The notes under the pieces were generated by a model, which was given only the letters and a program-made list of their open reading frames with translations, was not told where the DNA came from and did not search any database. A DNA stretch of 18,281 bases from Gemmataceae bacterium (GTDB lineage: Bacteria; Planctomycetota; Planctomycetia; Gemmatales; Gemmataceae), in NCBI GenBank assembly GCA_020847555.1, contig JADLBT010000043.1, forward strand, positions 1 through 18,281, in the 5' to 3' direction. Below are positions 1 to 6,686 of this stretch, in pieces (the first letter of the stretch is position 1; each line of letters starts with the position of its first letter). The position numbers and the translations under genes were made by a program.

Positions 1-407
1 CCGGCCCGGCGGTTCGGGTCGGTGTTGAGGCGAATCGTGAACCCGGTCCGTTTCGCCAGGTCCGCCCCGGCGTCGGCGAGGGGGGTCTCCCTGTAAGCCA
101 GGCGGACCGTGCGCGGCGTCAGCACGCGCTGGGTATCGAGGCGACGCTCGATGCGGCGCACGAGCGTTTCCGCGCGGCGGCGGACCTCGGGAGAGGGATT
201 GCCGCGCGCGGTGCGCAGGGCGTCCAGCGCCGGCCCGCCCGCCGCCTCCAGGAGGTGCGTGGCGCGCTCGCGCTCGGCATACGAGGGAGAGCCGAGTTGG
301 CGCACCAGCACGGCGAGGCGCTCCGGCGTCAGCGGCTCGCGCGGCGCGACCGCGTTGCACAGACCCAGCCCGGCGACGAGACCGTGAAGCAGAGCGAGGG
401 AAAACAT
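1..407 (-). CDS. HEAT-like exported protein, 3' end outside window
   Basis: Partial gene. The start (ATG at 407-405) has GGAGGG 8 nt upstream, and 135 codons are visible before the window edge. The N-terminus (MFSLALLHGLVAGLGLCNAVA) is a signal peptide with likely cleavage after AVA. Residues about 26-88 form a helical, HEAT-like stretch (SYAERERATHLLEAAGGPAL, then PEVRRRAETLVRRIERR). From about residue 96 a segment with VRLAYRETPLADAGADLAK begins, resembling the secretin/STN-like region that follows such repeats in planctomycete exported proteins. It lies 46 bp after the PQQ-propeller gene on the same strand, so the two are probably co-transcribed. Function is unknown; a periplasmic or envelope scaffold role is an inference. 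The reading frame and export signal are clear, the family name less so. Confidence 0.75.
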   Translation of the reverse strand, partial: MFSLALLHGLVAGLGLCNAVAPREPLTPERLAVLVRQLGSPSYAERERATHLLEAAGGPALDALRTARGNPSPEVRRRAETLVRRIERRLDTQRVLTPRTVRLAYRETPLADAGADLAKRTGFTIRLNTDPNRRA

Positions 408-453
408 CGACAACGCCCTCCGGGCTGGTCCGACGGCGACGGGCCAGGTAGTG

Positions 454-2748
454 CTACGGGCGAGGCGGGGTACTCGGGACGACGGCATACGCCGACACGC
501 GGGTGGACGTTTGCGAGAGCAGTTCCCGGTCGGTCAGCACGAGGTTGCCCGGGGGCTCCTCGCCCGGCACAAGCGTCCGCGCGACGATGCGTCCTGTCGC
601 GACGTCAACCGCCAGCAGGGCAGGTCCGCCGGCCGTTTCGCAGCGCCGCACCGGGAGGTAGTAGCATTTCCCCGCCAGCACCCCCTGTCCCGAGACCCGC
701 GGCGTCTCCGCCCCCCACATCATCTTGCCGTCGGCCAGCCGCACCGCCCCACAGCGCTGCCGGCCGACGACGAGAGCCCGGTCCCTGTAGACGCCGGCCA
801 CGTACAGATCGCAATCGTCGTACTTCGCGCGCCAGAGGAGCGCGCCGGTCCACAGATCCACGCAGTCGAGGCCATCTCCGTCCGGCGCCGCCACCAGCAC
901 CTTGCCCTGGTGAATGAGGGGGGCACAGGCTTTCCACGTCACCTCGATCGTCGGAGCCTGCGGGCCGCGCACCCTGCGGGCACCGCGGACACGCCTGCCG
1001 AGGGGTATGGGCGGCGGTTCGTCGCGATAGACATGCGCCCAGAGCAGGCCGCCGGTCGCCTCGTCCACGGCGAGCACCGCCCCGGCGTTCGTCGGGCAGA
1101 TCAGCACGCCGTCCGCCTGGGCGATGTGAGCGGCCCACGTCCGCCGCGCGCCGTCGATCAGCACGTTGCGCTTCGGACCGGCGAGCCCCTGCGACCAGAT
1201 CCCCTTCCCGGTAGCCGCCTCCAGGCACACCAGCCGCAGGGTCTGGTCCTGCTCGGTGACGGCATAGAGACGGCCGCCCAGGACGAGCGGCGGGCCGAGG
1301 AAGTGGACCGACGGCACCGGCTCCCGGGACCAGTCGCCCTCCGCCTCCCACACCACGCGCCCGGTATCCAGCTCGATGGCCACCAATCGGCTACGGTACA
1401 CCGCCCAGGTCAGGTCAGCCGCGCCGGCGAACCGGAGCCCCTGGCCGTTGCGACTGTACAATGCTCCATAGTCGTGCGGATAAGGGGGAATTGCAAGATC
1501 TTCCACCGCGAAGACGAGACGGCGGTCGGTGCTGAGGGTGCCAACGGTCGAGTTCTCCAGCACGACGTGCGCGAACGCCTGGATGTAGGAACTCACCCAC
1601 TGCGGGGTGTAGGGGAGCCAGGCCGATTCGGTCGCCAGCTGTTCGAGGCTGCCGTTCAGCCGCGCCTCCCACAGGAGGCGGCCGGTCCGGCGGTCGAGCG
1701 CGGTCACCCCGCGGCGCGTGCGGAAGACGACCCGGTCGCCGGTGACGAGGGGAACGGCGCCGGGCACCACCACCTCGGAGGGGTTGCTGGCCACCCGCTC
1801 CAGCGCCTCCTCGACCCACGCACGGGTGTGCCGGTGTTCGGCCGTCGGCTGCTGCCAGCGCGACTCCAGCGACCCGACGATGCCGGGAGCGCGGGCGGCG
1901 CGGGCCACGTTGCCCCGGAACGCCAGCCACTCGTGCGCCGGCGGGGGCTCGCCTCCGGCCCTGGGCGGCCGCGTGACCTCGCTCTTCAGCTCGGCGGGAC
2001 TGCGCACACGCCCATCGAGCACGAGTCCGCGCGGGGACCGCGCGGCGAGGCGCTTCCACGCTGCTGCGGCCCCGGTCGTGTCGCCGGCACGGTGGAAGGC
2101 GAGGGCCGCCTTGAACAGCGTCAGGGGCGCGAGGCGGTCGGCGTCGGGGCGCGCCAGCAAGCGCGCGAAGTGGTGAGCGGAGGCCGCGTACCTTCCGCGG
2201 TCCAGGTGGTGCGTCGCCAGCAGGTCGGCCGCGGCGCGGCCGGCCGCCGTGTATGGGTAGCGCTGCGCGACCACGGCCACCTGGAGCAGGTCGCCGCGCT
2301 TGCGGCCCTCCGCCAGCAGTTCGGCCGCCTTCGACCCGCAGAATATCTGATACAACTCCAGTCCCTGCGGGGGGAGGGTGCCGAGGATCCGCGCGGCCTC
2401 ACCGCGGACGCTCACCCACTGGAAACCCTCGGTTCCGTCGGCACCGCGCCGCGACACGCGCACGAACCCGTCCTCGGGGTGTTCGAGGACGGACTGGAGC
2501 AGCGCGATCGCGCGCTCCCAGGCGGCCGCCTTCAGGTAGTCGGGGGCTGCGTCAAGCTTGCGCTGCAGGTCGTCGGCGGTGGGGAGGGTTATCAGTCGGC
2601 TGAACCGGGGCGGGGCGCTGGCCGGCTCCTCACCGTTCGCCGCCGGCACCTTCTCCTGGCCGCACGCCTGCGCTGCGAGGAGAAACAGCCAGACCGCGTG
2701 CCCGGCGACGGTACACAGCCTAGCGGGCAGGCCAGGCGTCCGCGACAT
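454..2748 (-). CDS. Secreted PQQ-like beta-propeller protein with TPR-like N-terminal region
   Basis: 764 residues. The ATG at 2748 is chosen because GAGGGA sits about 6 nt upstream and a signal peptide follows at once (residues 1-29, core AVWLFLLAAQA); the open frame continues 53 codons upstream but that part is arginine/proline noise. Residues about 60-240 are alpha-helical and TPR-like (LLQVAVVAQRYPYTAAGRAA, then RYAASAHHFARLLARPDADR). From about 275 (WLAFRGN) to the end there are at least seven propeller-blade signatures ending in a Trp or equivalent, such as ALDRRTGRLLWEA, AIELDTGRVVWEAEG, CLEAATGKGIWSQ, AVDEATGGLLWAH and CVDLWTGALLWRA. This matches planctomycete 'PQQ-binding-like beta-propeller repeat' proteins; PQQ-type blades here need not bind PQQ and no dehydrogenase active site was recognised. 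Probably periplasmic, role unknown. It leads a two-gene unit with the HEAT-like gene. Confidence 0.9.
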   Translation of the reverse strand: MSRTPGLPARLCTVAGHAVWLFLLAAQACGQEKVPAANGEEPASAPPRFSRLITLPTADDLQRKLDAAPDYLKAAAWERAIALLQSVLEHPEDGFVRVSRRGADGTEGFQWVSVRGEAARILGTLPPQGLELYQIFCGSKAAELLAEGRKRGDLLQVAVVAQRYPYTAAGRAAADLLATHHLDRGRYAASAHHFARLLARPDADRLAPLTLFKAALAFHRAGDTTGAAAAWKRLAARSPRGLVLDGRVRSPAELKSEVTRPPRAGGEPPPAHEWLAFRGNVARAARAPGIVGSLESRWQQPTAEHRHTRAWVEEALERVASNPSEVVVPGAVPLVTGDRVVFRTRRGVTALDRRTGRLLWEARLNGSLEQLATESAWLPYTPQWVSSYIQAFAHVVLENSTVGTLSTDRRLVFAVEDLAIPPYPHDYGALYSRNGQGLRFAGAADLTWAVYRSRLVAIELDTGRVVWEAEGDWSREPVPSVHFLGPPLVLGGRLYAVTEQDQTLRLVCLEAATGKGIWSQGLAGPKRNVLIDGARRTWAAHIAQADGVLICPTNAGAVLAVDEATGGLLWAHVYRDEPPPIPLGRRVRGARRVRGPQAPTIEVTWKACAPLIHQGKVLVAAPDGDGLDCVDLWTGALLWRAKYDDCDLYVAGVYRDRALVVGRQRCGAVRLADGKMMWGAETPRVSGQGVLAGKCYYLPVRRCETAGGPALLAVDVATGRIVARTLVPGEEPPGNLVLTDRELLSQTSTRVSAYAVVPSTPPRP

Positions 2749-2878
2749 GGTGATCCCTCGTGCAGGTCCAGAGGCAGCAGTCGACGAAGGGATTACCGAT
2801 GGGCCGTGTTCTGAAGGCTCTGGGCACTGTCCCGCCGGCCGGCGCCCCCTCGGAACGGCTGAAGTCAAAACCACAGGC

Positions 2879-2907
2879 ATTGTCATCCGCCGGCGCGCGC
2901 GGGTCAA
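2879..2907 (-). promoter_or_regulatory. Sigma70-type promoter candidate for the propeller gene
   Basis: On the minus strand TTGACC (2907-2902) is followed by a 17-bp spacer, almost entirely G+C, and GACAAT (2884-2879). The match is 5/6 at -35 and 4/6 at -10 with ideal spacing. A start near 2872 would give a leader of about 125 nt. Sequence-only call. Confidence 0.45.
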
Positions 2908-3044
2908 GCCGCGGGATCGTTGCGGCCGGCGGTTTGTAAACGCTCTGGCTCGCCTCCTCTCCGTGGCAAGGAATCACCGGGCAGGAAGGGGATGGAGGTG
3001 CGCTTCCCATCCGTGGGAAGGTGACAGAGCATTGTCGCAGAGGC

Positions 3045-3081
3045 CGAAAACGAAACAGGGGAGGACAGGATTGTCCTCCCC
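3045..3081 (-). terminator. Intrinsic terminator downstream of the first TIGR03000 gene
   Basis: A perfect 10-bp stem (arms GGGGAGGACA at 3058-3067 and TGTCCTCCCC at 3072-3081) with a 4-nt loop. In the minus-strand transcript the stem is followed by TGTTTCGTTTTC, a U-rich tail. It lies about 90 nt after the stop codon at 3169. Stem plus tail in the correct orientation make this the clearest minus-strand terminator in the window. Confidence 0.8.
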
Positions 3082-3168
3082 CGGCTCCAGGTAGCCTGAG
3101 CGAACCCCGCGACCACCCGACCCACCAGTCGGATGGTCAGGAAGCGTACCTCCCAGGACTGCCCAGTT

Positions 3169-3864
3169 TCACCTGCTTGCCGTTGCGGCCACCGCCGGGA
3201 TGTCCAGGGTGACCTCCGTCTTGCGCCCGGGCTGGACGGCCACCTGGCGGGTGGTTTCGAGCATCTCCCCCCCGCGGTTGACCTGCGCCCGCAGCGTGTA
3301 CGTGTAGTTCCCGGGCTCCAGCGGCGGGGAGACGAACACGCGCCGACCCGACGTCGAGTTGGTCTTCGTCCCATCGACGGTCAGCCGTGCGTCGGCGGGC
3401 AGGTTGACCACGATCGTTGCTCGCCGGGTCGTGGAAGCCGGCTGCGTCACCGGGACGGTGGAAGGCTGCAGGCTGGCCCCGAACATCGGCGGGGCGGCGT
3501 AGAGCGGGGAACCCCCGCCGTAACTCCCGCCGCCGTAGTAACCGCCACCCACATAACCGCCACCCCAGCCGCCGCCAGTCATGGAACCGCCGCCCCAGCA
3601 GCCGCCGCCCCAGCAACTGCCGTAGCAACCACTGCTCACGTAACCGCCGCCGTAGCAACCGCCCCAGCAGCCGCGGGAACACCCGCCCCAGCACCCGCCG
3701 CCAGAGCAGCCGCCCCATCCCCCGCCGCCGCAGCAACCGCTCCAGCCACGGTGACATCCGCTCCAGCCCCCGCCGTAGCAACCTCCGCTGCATCCGCGGC
3801 GGCGTCCGAAGTCGGGAACCTCGCCGCTCGTGCTCAGCGCGGCCATCAGCACGATGCTGTACAT
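3169..3864 (-). CDS. TIGR03000 domain protein with Cys/Gly-rich N-terminal half
   Basis: 231 residues. The start at 3864 is set by GAGGAGGT 4 nt upstream and by the N-terminus MYSIVL, matching the paralog at 4124-4915; the open frame runs further upstream through the terminator palindrome and cannot be coding there. After a short hydrophobic start (residues 2-10), residues 24-119 are low complexity: runs of Gly with Trp, Tyr and Ser, and 13 Cys (25, 29, 37, 44, 45, 53, 58, 62, 66, 70, 80, 84, 89). A Gly/Tyr-rich tail at 97-119 lacks Cys. The TIGR03000 domain covers about 149-224 (VVNLPADARLTVDG, then SPPLEPGNYTYTLRAQVNRG). The end is ATASR, identical to the paralog. The family is a planctomycete domain of unknown function; surface or envelope location is likely but not shown. 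No classical Lys/Arg-led signal peptide is present. Confidence 0.9.
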   Translation of the reverse strand: MYSIVLMAALSTSGEVPDFGRRRGCSGGCYGGGWSGCHRGWSGCCGGGGWGGCSGGGCWGGCSRGCWGGCYGGGYVSSGCYGSCWGGGCWGGGSMTGGGWGGGYVGGGYYGGGSYGGGSPLYAAPPMFGASLQPSTVPVTQPASTTRRATIVVNLPADARLTVDGTKTNSTSGRRVFVSPPLEPGNYTYTLRAQVNRGGEMLETTRQVAVQPGRKTEVTLDIPAVAATASR

Positions 3865-3962
3865 AGGCACCTCCTCATAGCGATGAGCCAACTGAATGTG
3901 TGAAGCCCGCTCTGACCCGGAGCGTTGTGGAAAAAAATCAAATGAAGTGCCGCGGGACAAAT

Positions 3963-3986
3963 AGGCAAAATGGGTGCCATCGGCAA
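3963..3986 (-). promoter_or_regulatory. Upstream element shared by both TIGR03000 genes, copy 1
   Basis: On the minus strand it reads TTGCCGA, 4 bases, ACCCA, 2 bases, TTGCCT. The same pattern stands at 5117-5140 upstream of the other paralog, with 18 of 24 positions identical. It contains a direct repeat of TTGCC with an 18-bp period. It could be a regulator site or a promoter part; the base-level match is seen, its role is inferred. Confidence 0.4.
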
Positions 3987-4060
3987 ATCCTGCCGGCAGC
4001 CGAACTGAAGCGGCGCGACCTGGAAGACAGGGCGCGGCTGGTGACAACGTGGTTGAAGCG

Positions 4061-4092
4061 AAGAAGCCCGCGTCAGCTGACGCGGGCTTCTT
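4061..4092. terminator. Perfect 32-bp palindrome, terminator of the second TIGR03000 gene
   Basis: Two 16-base arms (AAGAAGCCCGCGTCAG and its exact reverse complement) abut with no spacer, 31 bp after the stop codon of the 4124-4915 gene. The RNA would form a stem with a GC-rich middle flanked by AAGAAG and CTTCTT, so either strand ends in a pyrimidine-rich arm. A long U tract is absent, so strength is uncertain. Confidence 0.65.
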
Positions 4093-4123
4093 CCTGATAG
4101 TTCGACGCCGATGCAGGAGTCGC

Positions 4124-4915
4124 TCAGCGGCTTGCGGTTGCCACCGGGTCGAAGCTCCTGAACGCCACGCTGACCTCGCGTCCGGAAGAGACAATCACGC
4201 GCTGCGTCTCGCGTCGGGTCCGGCCGTCGCGGACGACCTCGGCGCGGAGGGTATAGTAGAAGTCCCTCCCCGGCTCCAGGGCAGGCGTGTTGAACGAGCG
4301 GGTGCCGGACGTCAACGGACAGACGACGTTATCGACGTAAAGCCGAGCGTCGGCCGGGAGGCGGACGGTGATCCGGGCCGGAGCGGTGGTCTGCTTCACC
4401 ACCTGGGCGACGGTCTGGGAAATCTCCTCGTCCTTGCTCTCGCGCAACCGCCGGAGCAGTTCGCGGACGGCGTTGCGCTCGCGCTCGTCCTTCGGGGTCG
4501 CGGCCGGATCCACCTTCGGTGCCTGTCTCTGCCTGCCGCCTCCCGCAACAGCTGTGGGGGCTCCACCCCCGGTGCAGGACCAGCAACCCGCACAGCCGGC
4601 ATCCCAGCACCCCGAGCACCACGCCCCGGCGCAGGAGGCGAAGCAGCTGGTGCAAGTCCAGCACCCCGAGCAGCCGAAACTGACCGACGCGGCGCAACCC
4701 CAGCACCCGGAGCAACCCCAGCAGCCTGAGCAACCGTGGCAACCCCAGCAACCCGAACAGCTCCAGCAGCCCGAACAGCTGTGGCAACCCCAGCAGCCGT
4801 GGCAGCCGTGGCAGCTCCAGCACCCGTGACAGCCGTGACAACCGCCGCCCCGATGGTGCCAGGTCGGCGCCTCGCCGCCGACCGACAACATCGTCGCCAA
4901 CACCACGCTATACAT
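4124..4915 (-). CDS. TIGR03000 domain protein with a (Cys-x-x)n array
   Basis: 263 residues, ATG at 4915 with GGAGGT 7 nt upstream. The short hydrophobic N-terminus MYSVVLATML parallels the paralog at 3169-3864. Between residues 26 and 114 there are 27 cysteines; for 26-74 every third residue is Cys, with Gly, Trp, His and Ser in the two spacer positions (CHGCHGCWSCHGCHGCWGC and so on). A charged, probably helical linker follows at about 133-179 (PKDERERNAVRELLRRLRES). The TIGR03000 domain occupies about 180-253 (RITVRLPADARLYVDN, then PALEPGRDFYYTLRAEVVRDG), and the protein ends in ATASR. Role unknown. The Cys/His array could bind metal or form a disulfide-linked or polyglycine-II-like structure (inference). 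Confidence 0.9.
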   Translation of the reverse strand: MYSVVLATMLSVGGEAPTWHHRGGGCHGCHGCWSCHGCHGCWGCHSCSGCWSCSGCWGCHGCSGCWGCSGCWGCAASVSFGCSGCWTCTSCFASCAGAWCSGCWDAGCAGCWSCTGGGAPTAVAGGGRQRQAPKVDPAATPKDERERNAVRELLRRLRESKDEEISQTVAQVVKQTTAPARITVRLPADARLYVDNVVCPLTSGTRSFNTPALEPGRDFYYTLRAEVVRDGRTRRETQRVIVSSGREVSVAFRSFDPVATASR

Positions 4916-5087
4916 GCGCAGAACCTCCGGTGCAGTCCCGACGCCCGGCGTCGCTGGAACGCCCGACGCTTTGTTGAGAGTCCTGTTCTGACGCCCTTGC
5001 CACCCCGCCCACGAACACGGTACAGAACGACGGCACCCATCGAAGGGCGAGAGTGGACTTTAACGGCTAACAGGCCGTCTGGAGCCC

Positions 5088-5116
5088 AGAATAGACCAGA
5101 GCACCCCATCCGTCAA
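5088..5116 (-). promoter_or_regulatory. Sigma70-type promoter candidate for the second TIGR03000 gene
   Basis: Minus strand: TTGACG (5116-5111), 17-bp spacer, TATTCT (5093-5088); 5/6 and 4/6 matches. Transcription would start near 5081 and leave a leader of about 165 nt. The shared upstream element at 5117-5140 directly abuts the -35 box, as an activator site might. Confidence 0.5.
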
Positions 5117-5140
5117 AGGCAATTTGGGTAATTTCGGCAA
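5117..5140 (-). promoter_or_regulatory. Upstream element shared by both TIGR03000 genes, copy 2
   Basis: Minus strand reading TTGCCGA, 4 bases, ACCCA, 2 bases, TTGCCT; 18/24 identity to 3963-3986. It directly adjoins the -35 box of the promoter candidate. The surrounding leader sequences of the two genes do not look alike, so this is more than a leftover of gene duplication, although short. Confidence 0.4.
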
Positions 5141-5283
5141 GGGAGAAGGAGAAGAGAGCCGTTACGGCCTGTACGCACCGCCCGGTTATCGCGCGCCGGC
5201 AGGCTGATCTCGGAATGTTGATGCAGGGCGCCGCTGGCTGGGTTAGGATGACGAGGATCGGTGCCCCAAACTGGTCCAACCAC

Positions 5284-5424
5284 ATGCCCGAAGTCACCCG
5301 CATCCTGTCGGCCATCGAGCGGGACGACCCCTCCGCGGCCGAGCAGTTGCTGCCGCTGGTCTGCAACGAGCTGCGCCGGCTCGCCGCGCAGAAACTGGCG
5401 GAGGCTGCGACGTCGTTCAGCTGA
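5284..5424 (+). pseudogene. 5' remnant of an ECF-type sigma factor gene
   Basis: Forty-six codons followed by a stop. The sequence MPEVTRILSAIERDDPSAAE, then QLLPLVCNELRRLAAQKLAE, is the typical opening of the planctomycete-enriched ECF sigma factors of about 180-200 residues (TIGR02999/ECF-like). It covers only the first helices of sigma region 2. After AQKLAE the match stops abruptly, with AATSFS before a TGA at 5422. The expected continuation (a TLQATALVHEAYLRL-like segment) was not found in the other frames of the next 100 bases. Loss by deletion or recombination is the simplest explanation; a functional micro-protein is possible but unsupported. Confidence 0.7.
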
Positions 5425-5468
5425 CCTTTGCCTCTCTACTTGACATGACCGCCTATTCCGTGTCTGGT

Positions 5469-5509
5469 TCCTGTCTCTCCCCGCGCTGACGCTGCGGGCT
5501 CGGACAGGA
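5469..5509. terminator. Compound hairpin downstream of the thiazole synthase gene
   Basis: Outer arms CCTGTC (5470-5475) and GACAGG (5503-5508) enclose inner arms CCCGC (5480-5484) and GCGGG (5494-5498). It lies about 18 bp past the stop of the minus-strand gene at 5527. No U tract follows, so termination is a positional inference. Confidence 0.4.
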
Positions 5510-5526
5510 GTTTGGTCCGCTAGCCC

Positions 5527-6567
5527 TCAGTGCGCATGCGCCGGGGCGATCCGGCCCTCCATCGGGCTGGATGCCTGAGCGTAGAGCTTGCGCGGGATGC
5601 GCCCGGCGAGATAGGCAAGGCGGCCTGCCTCGCAGGCCTGGCGCATGGCGTGAGCCATCCGCAGCGCGTCGCGTGCCCCGGCAATCCCCGTGTTCAGCAG
5701 CACCCCGTCGCAACCCAGTTCCATCGCGACCGTGACGTCGCTCGCCGTCCCGACGCCCGCGTCCACGATCACCGGATAGTCCGGGTCGCCGTCCTTGAGG
5801 TATTCGAGGATGATGCGGATGTTGTTCGGGTTGAGAACGCCCTGGCCGCTGCCGATCGGGCTGCCGGCCGGCATGACACTCGCTGCCCCGGCCGCCTTCA
5901 GGCGCCGGGCCACGATCGGGTCGTCACTGGTGTAGACGAGCACCTGAAAGCCTTCCTTGACCAGTTGTTCGGTCGCCTGCAGGGTCGCGACCGGGTCCGG
6001 CAGAAGGGTCTTCGGGTCGCCGAGGCATTCGAGCTTGACCCACTCGGCGCCGGGGTTGCCCAGGTTCGTCAGCAGCTCGCGCGCGAGGCGGGCGTGGCGG
6101 ATGGCGTCCTCGGCGCTGAAGCAACCGGCCGTGTTCGGCAGGATCGTGTACCGCTTCAGGTCGAGGTAATCGAGGATATTCTTACCCTGCTTGTCCACCA
6201 ACCGCTCGCGCCGGACCGCCACCGTCGTGACCTCGCAGCCGCTGGCCGCGAGGCAGTCGCGCATCAGGTCGTAGGTGGCGTACTTGCCGGTTCCGGTGAT
6301 GAGCCGGCTGCGGAAGCGGAACTTGCCGATCGCGAGCGGTTTGTCTTCGAGATCCCCCTCGGGAGAGCCGCCGCCGGTCAGGGTGGTGATCTCGACGGCG
6401 TCGCCGGCGCGCAGCTGGTGCTCGCCGTGACGTGGGGCCGGAACAACCTCCTCGTTCACCTCGACGGCGACGCGGCGGCGGTCGAGGTTGAGGTGCCGGA
6501 GCAGTTCGGCCACCGAGAGTGCCTGCGGGAGGGAGCGGGGCTCGCCGTTGATCGTCAGCTGAAGCAT
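5527..6567 (-). CDS. thiG: ThiS-ThiG fusion: sulfur carrier plus thiazole synthase
   Basis: 346 residues. Residues 1-66 are a ThiS-like ubiquitin fold ([12 protein letters not shown], then [13 protein letters not shown]), with the Gly-Gly pair at 65-66 inside a GGG. Residues about 78-330 are ThiG, which makes the thiazole phosphate of thiamine from deoxyxylulose phosphate, dehydroglycine/iminoglycine and ThiS-thiocarboxylate. Visible ThiG signatures are [11 protein letters not shown], the Schiff-base lysine K178 in [31 protein letters not shown], and the phosphate-binding stretch [12 protein letters not shown] and [12 protein letters not shown]. The ATG at 6567 starts exactly at the ThiS fold; no clear ribosome site precedes it, and the heptamer tract begins 9 bp upstream. 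Such fusions are annotated elsewhere as bifunctional sulfur carrier/thiazole synthase. In the fusion the GG is not a free C-terminus. No other thi genes are in the window. Confidence 0.93.
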   Translation of the reverse strand: MLQLTINGEPRSLPQALSVAELLRHLNLDRRRVAVEVNEEVVPAPRHGEHQLRAGDAVEITTLTGGGSPEGDLEDKPLAIGKFRFRSRLITGTGKYATYDLMRDCLAASGCEVTTVAVRRERLVDKQGKNILDYLDLKRYTILPNTAGCFSAEDAIRHARLARELLTNLGNPGAEWVKLECLGDPKTLLPDPVATLQATEQLVKEGFQVLVYTSDDPIVARRLKAAGAASVMPAGSPIGSGQGVLNPNNIRIILEYLKDGDPDYPVIVDAGVGTASDVTVAMELGCDGVLLNTGIAGARDALRMAHAMRQACEAGRLAYLAGRIPRKLYAQASSPMEGRIAPAHAH

Positions 6568-6575
6568 GGGACCGA

Positions 6576-6599
6576 GGGGTCTGGGGTCTGGGTCGGGGG
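6576..6599. repeat. GGGGTCT heptamer tract upstream of thiSG
   Basis: Two perfect GGGGTCT units (6576-6582, 6583-6589) followed by a decayed GGGTCGG unit. It lies just upstream of the thiSG start codon. Part of a set of related seven-base tracts in this window. Confidence 0.6.
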
Positions 6600-6608
6600 C
6601 CAGCAGGG

Positions 6609-6637
6609 TGCCATTCCCCCACTGACCACTGTACAAT
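6609..6637 (+). promoter_or_regulatory. Weak promoter candidate for the NagB-PIG-L gene
   Basis: TACAAT (6632-6637) is a 5/6 -10 box in the 119-bp divergent spacer, but the hexamer 17 bp upstream (TGCCAT, 6609-6614) is a poor -35. A -10-only call. Confidence 0.25.
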
Positions 6638-6661
6638 GACCTCAAATCGCCGACAACCGAC

Positions 6662-6682
6662 CCCCTGACCCCGGACCCCGAC
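6662..6682. repeat. CCCCTGA-type heptamer tract upstream of the NagB-PIG-L gene
   Basis: Three consecutive seven-base units CCCCTGA, CCCCGGA and CCCCGAC, ending 4 bp before the start codon. They are the reverse-complement orientation of the tract at 6576-6599, so the divergent promoter region is bracketed by inverted heptamer tracts. Confidence 0.6.
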
Positions 6683-6686
6683 CGCC

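Larger units (their letters stand above)
2749..3168. other. 420-bp intergenic region between the propeller gene and the first TIGR03000 gene
   Basis: No convincing gene. It holds, from right to left in the direction of transcription, the terminator of the TIGR03000 gene, a second small hairpin at 3003-3020 (arms CTTCCCA and TGGGAAG around TCCG), and the promoter candidate of the propeller gene. Short open frames here have no family resemblance, no ribosome site and biased composition. Confidence 0.7.
3865..4123. other. 259-bp region between the two TIGR03000 genes
   Basis: Contains the upstream region of the 3169-3864 gene, including the shared element at 3963-3986, an A/T-rich patch near 3929-3945, and the palindromic terminator of the 4124-4915 gene. 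With TTGCCG (3986-3981) as -35 and TATTTG (3963-3958) as -10, a 17-bp-spaced promoter can be drawn on the minus strand, but the -10 is poor. No gene is visible. Confidence 0.55.
4916..5283. other. 368-bp intergenic region, divergent between TIGR03000 gene and sigma-factor remnant
   Basis: No gene is visible. It holds the promoter candidate and shared element described separately, and the upstream part of the sigma-factor remnant. No well-spaced plus-strand promoter was found in front of 5284. Confidence 0.6.

Noticed and set aside
451..2814. 787-codon plus-strand open frame opposite the propeller gene
   Set aside because: Mirror of the real gene in GC-rich DNA; no family motifs and no ribosome site, while the minus strand shows signal peptide and propeller blades.
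2720..3010. 96-codon minus-strand frame upstream of the propeller gene
   Set aside because: Spans the promoter and start of the real gene, no ribosome site, no resemblance to known proteins.
4574..4840. CRISPR-like or minisatellite array in the Cys-rich region
   Set aside because: The 9-bp repetition follows the codon pattern of Cys-x-x in an intact frame; there are no constant repeats with unique spacers.
5440..5445. TTGACA upstream of the thiazole gene end as a -35 box
   Set aside because: No -10 hexamer at 16-18 bp and no plus-strand gene follows.
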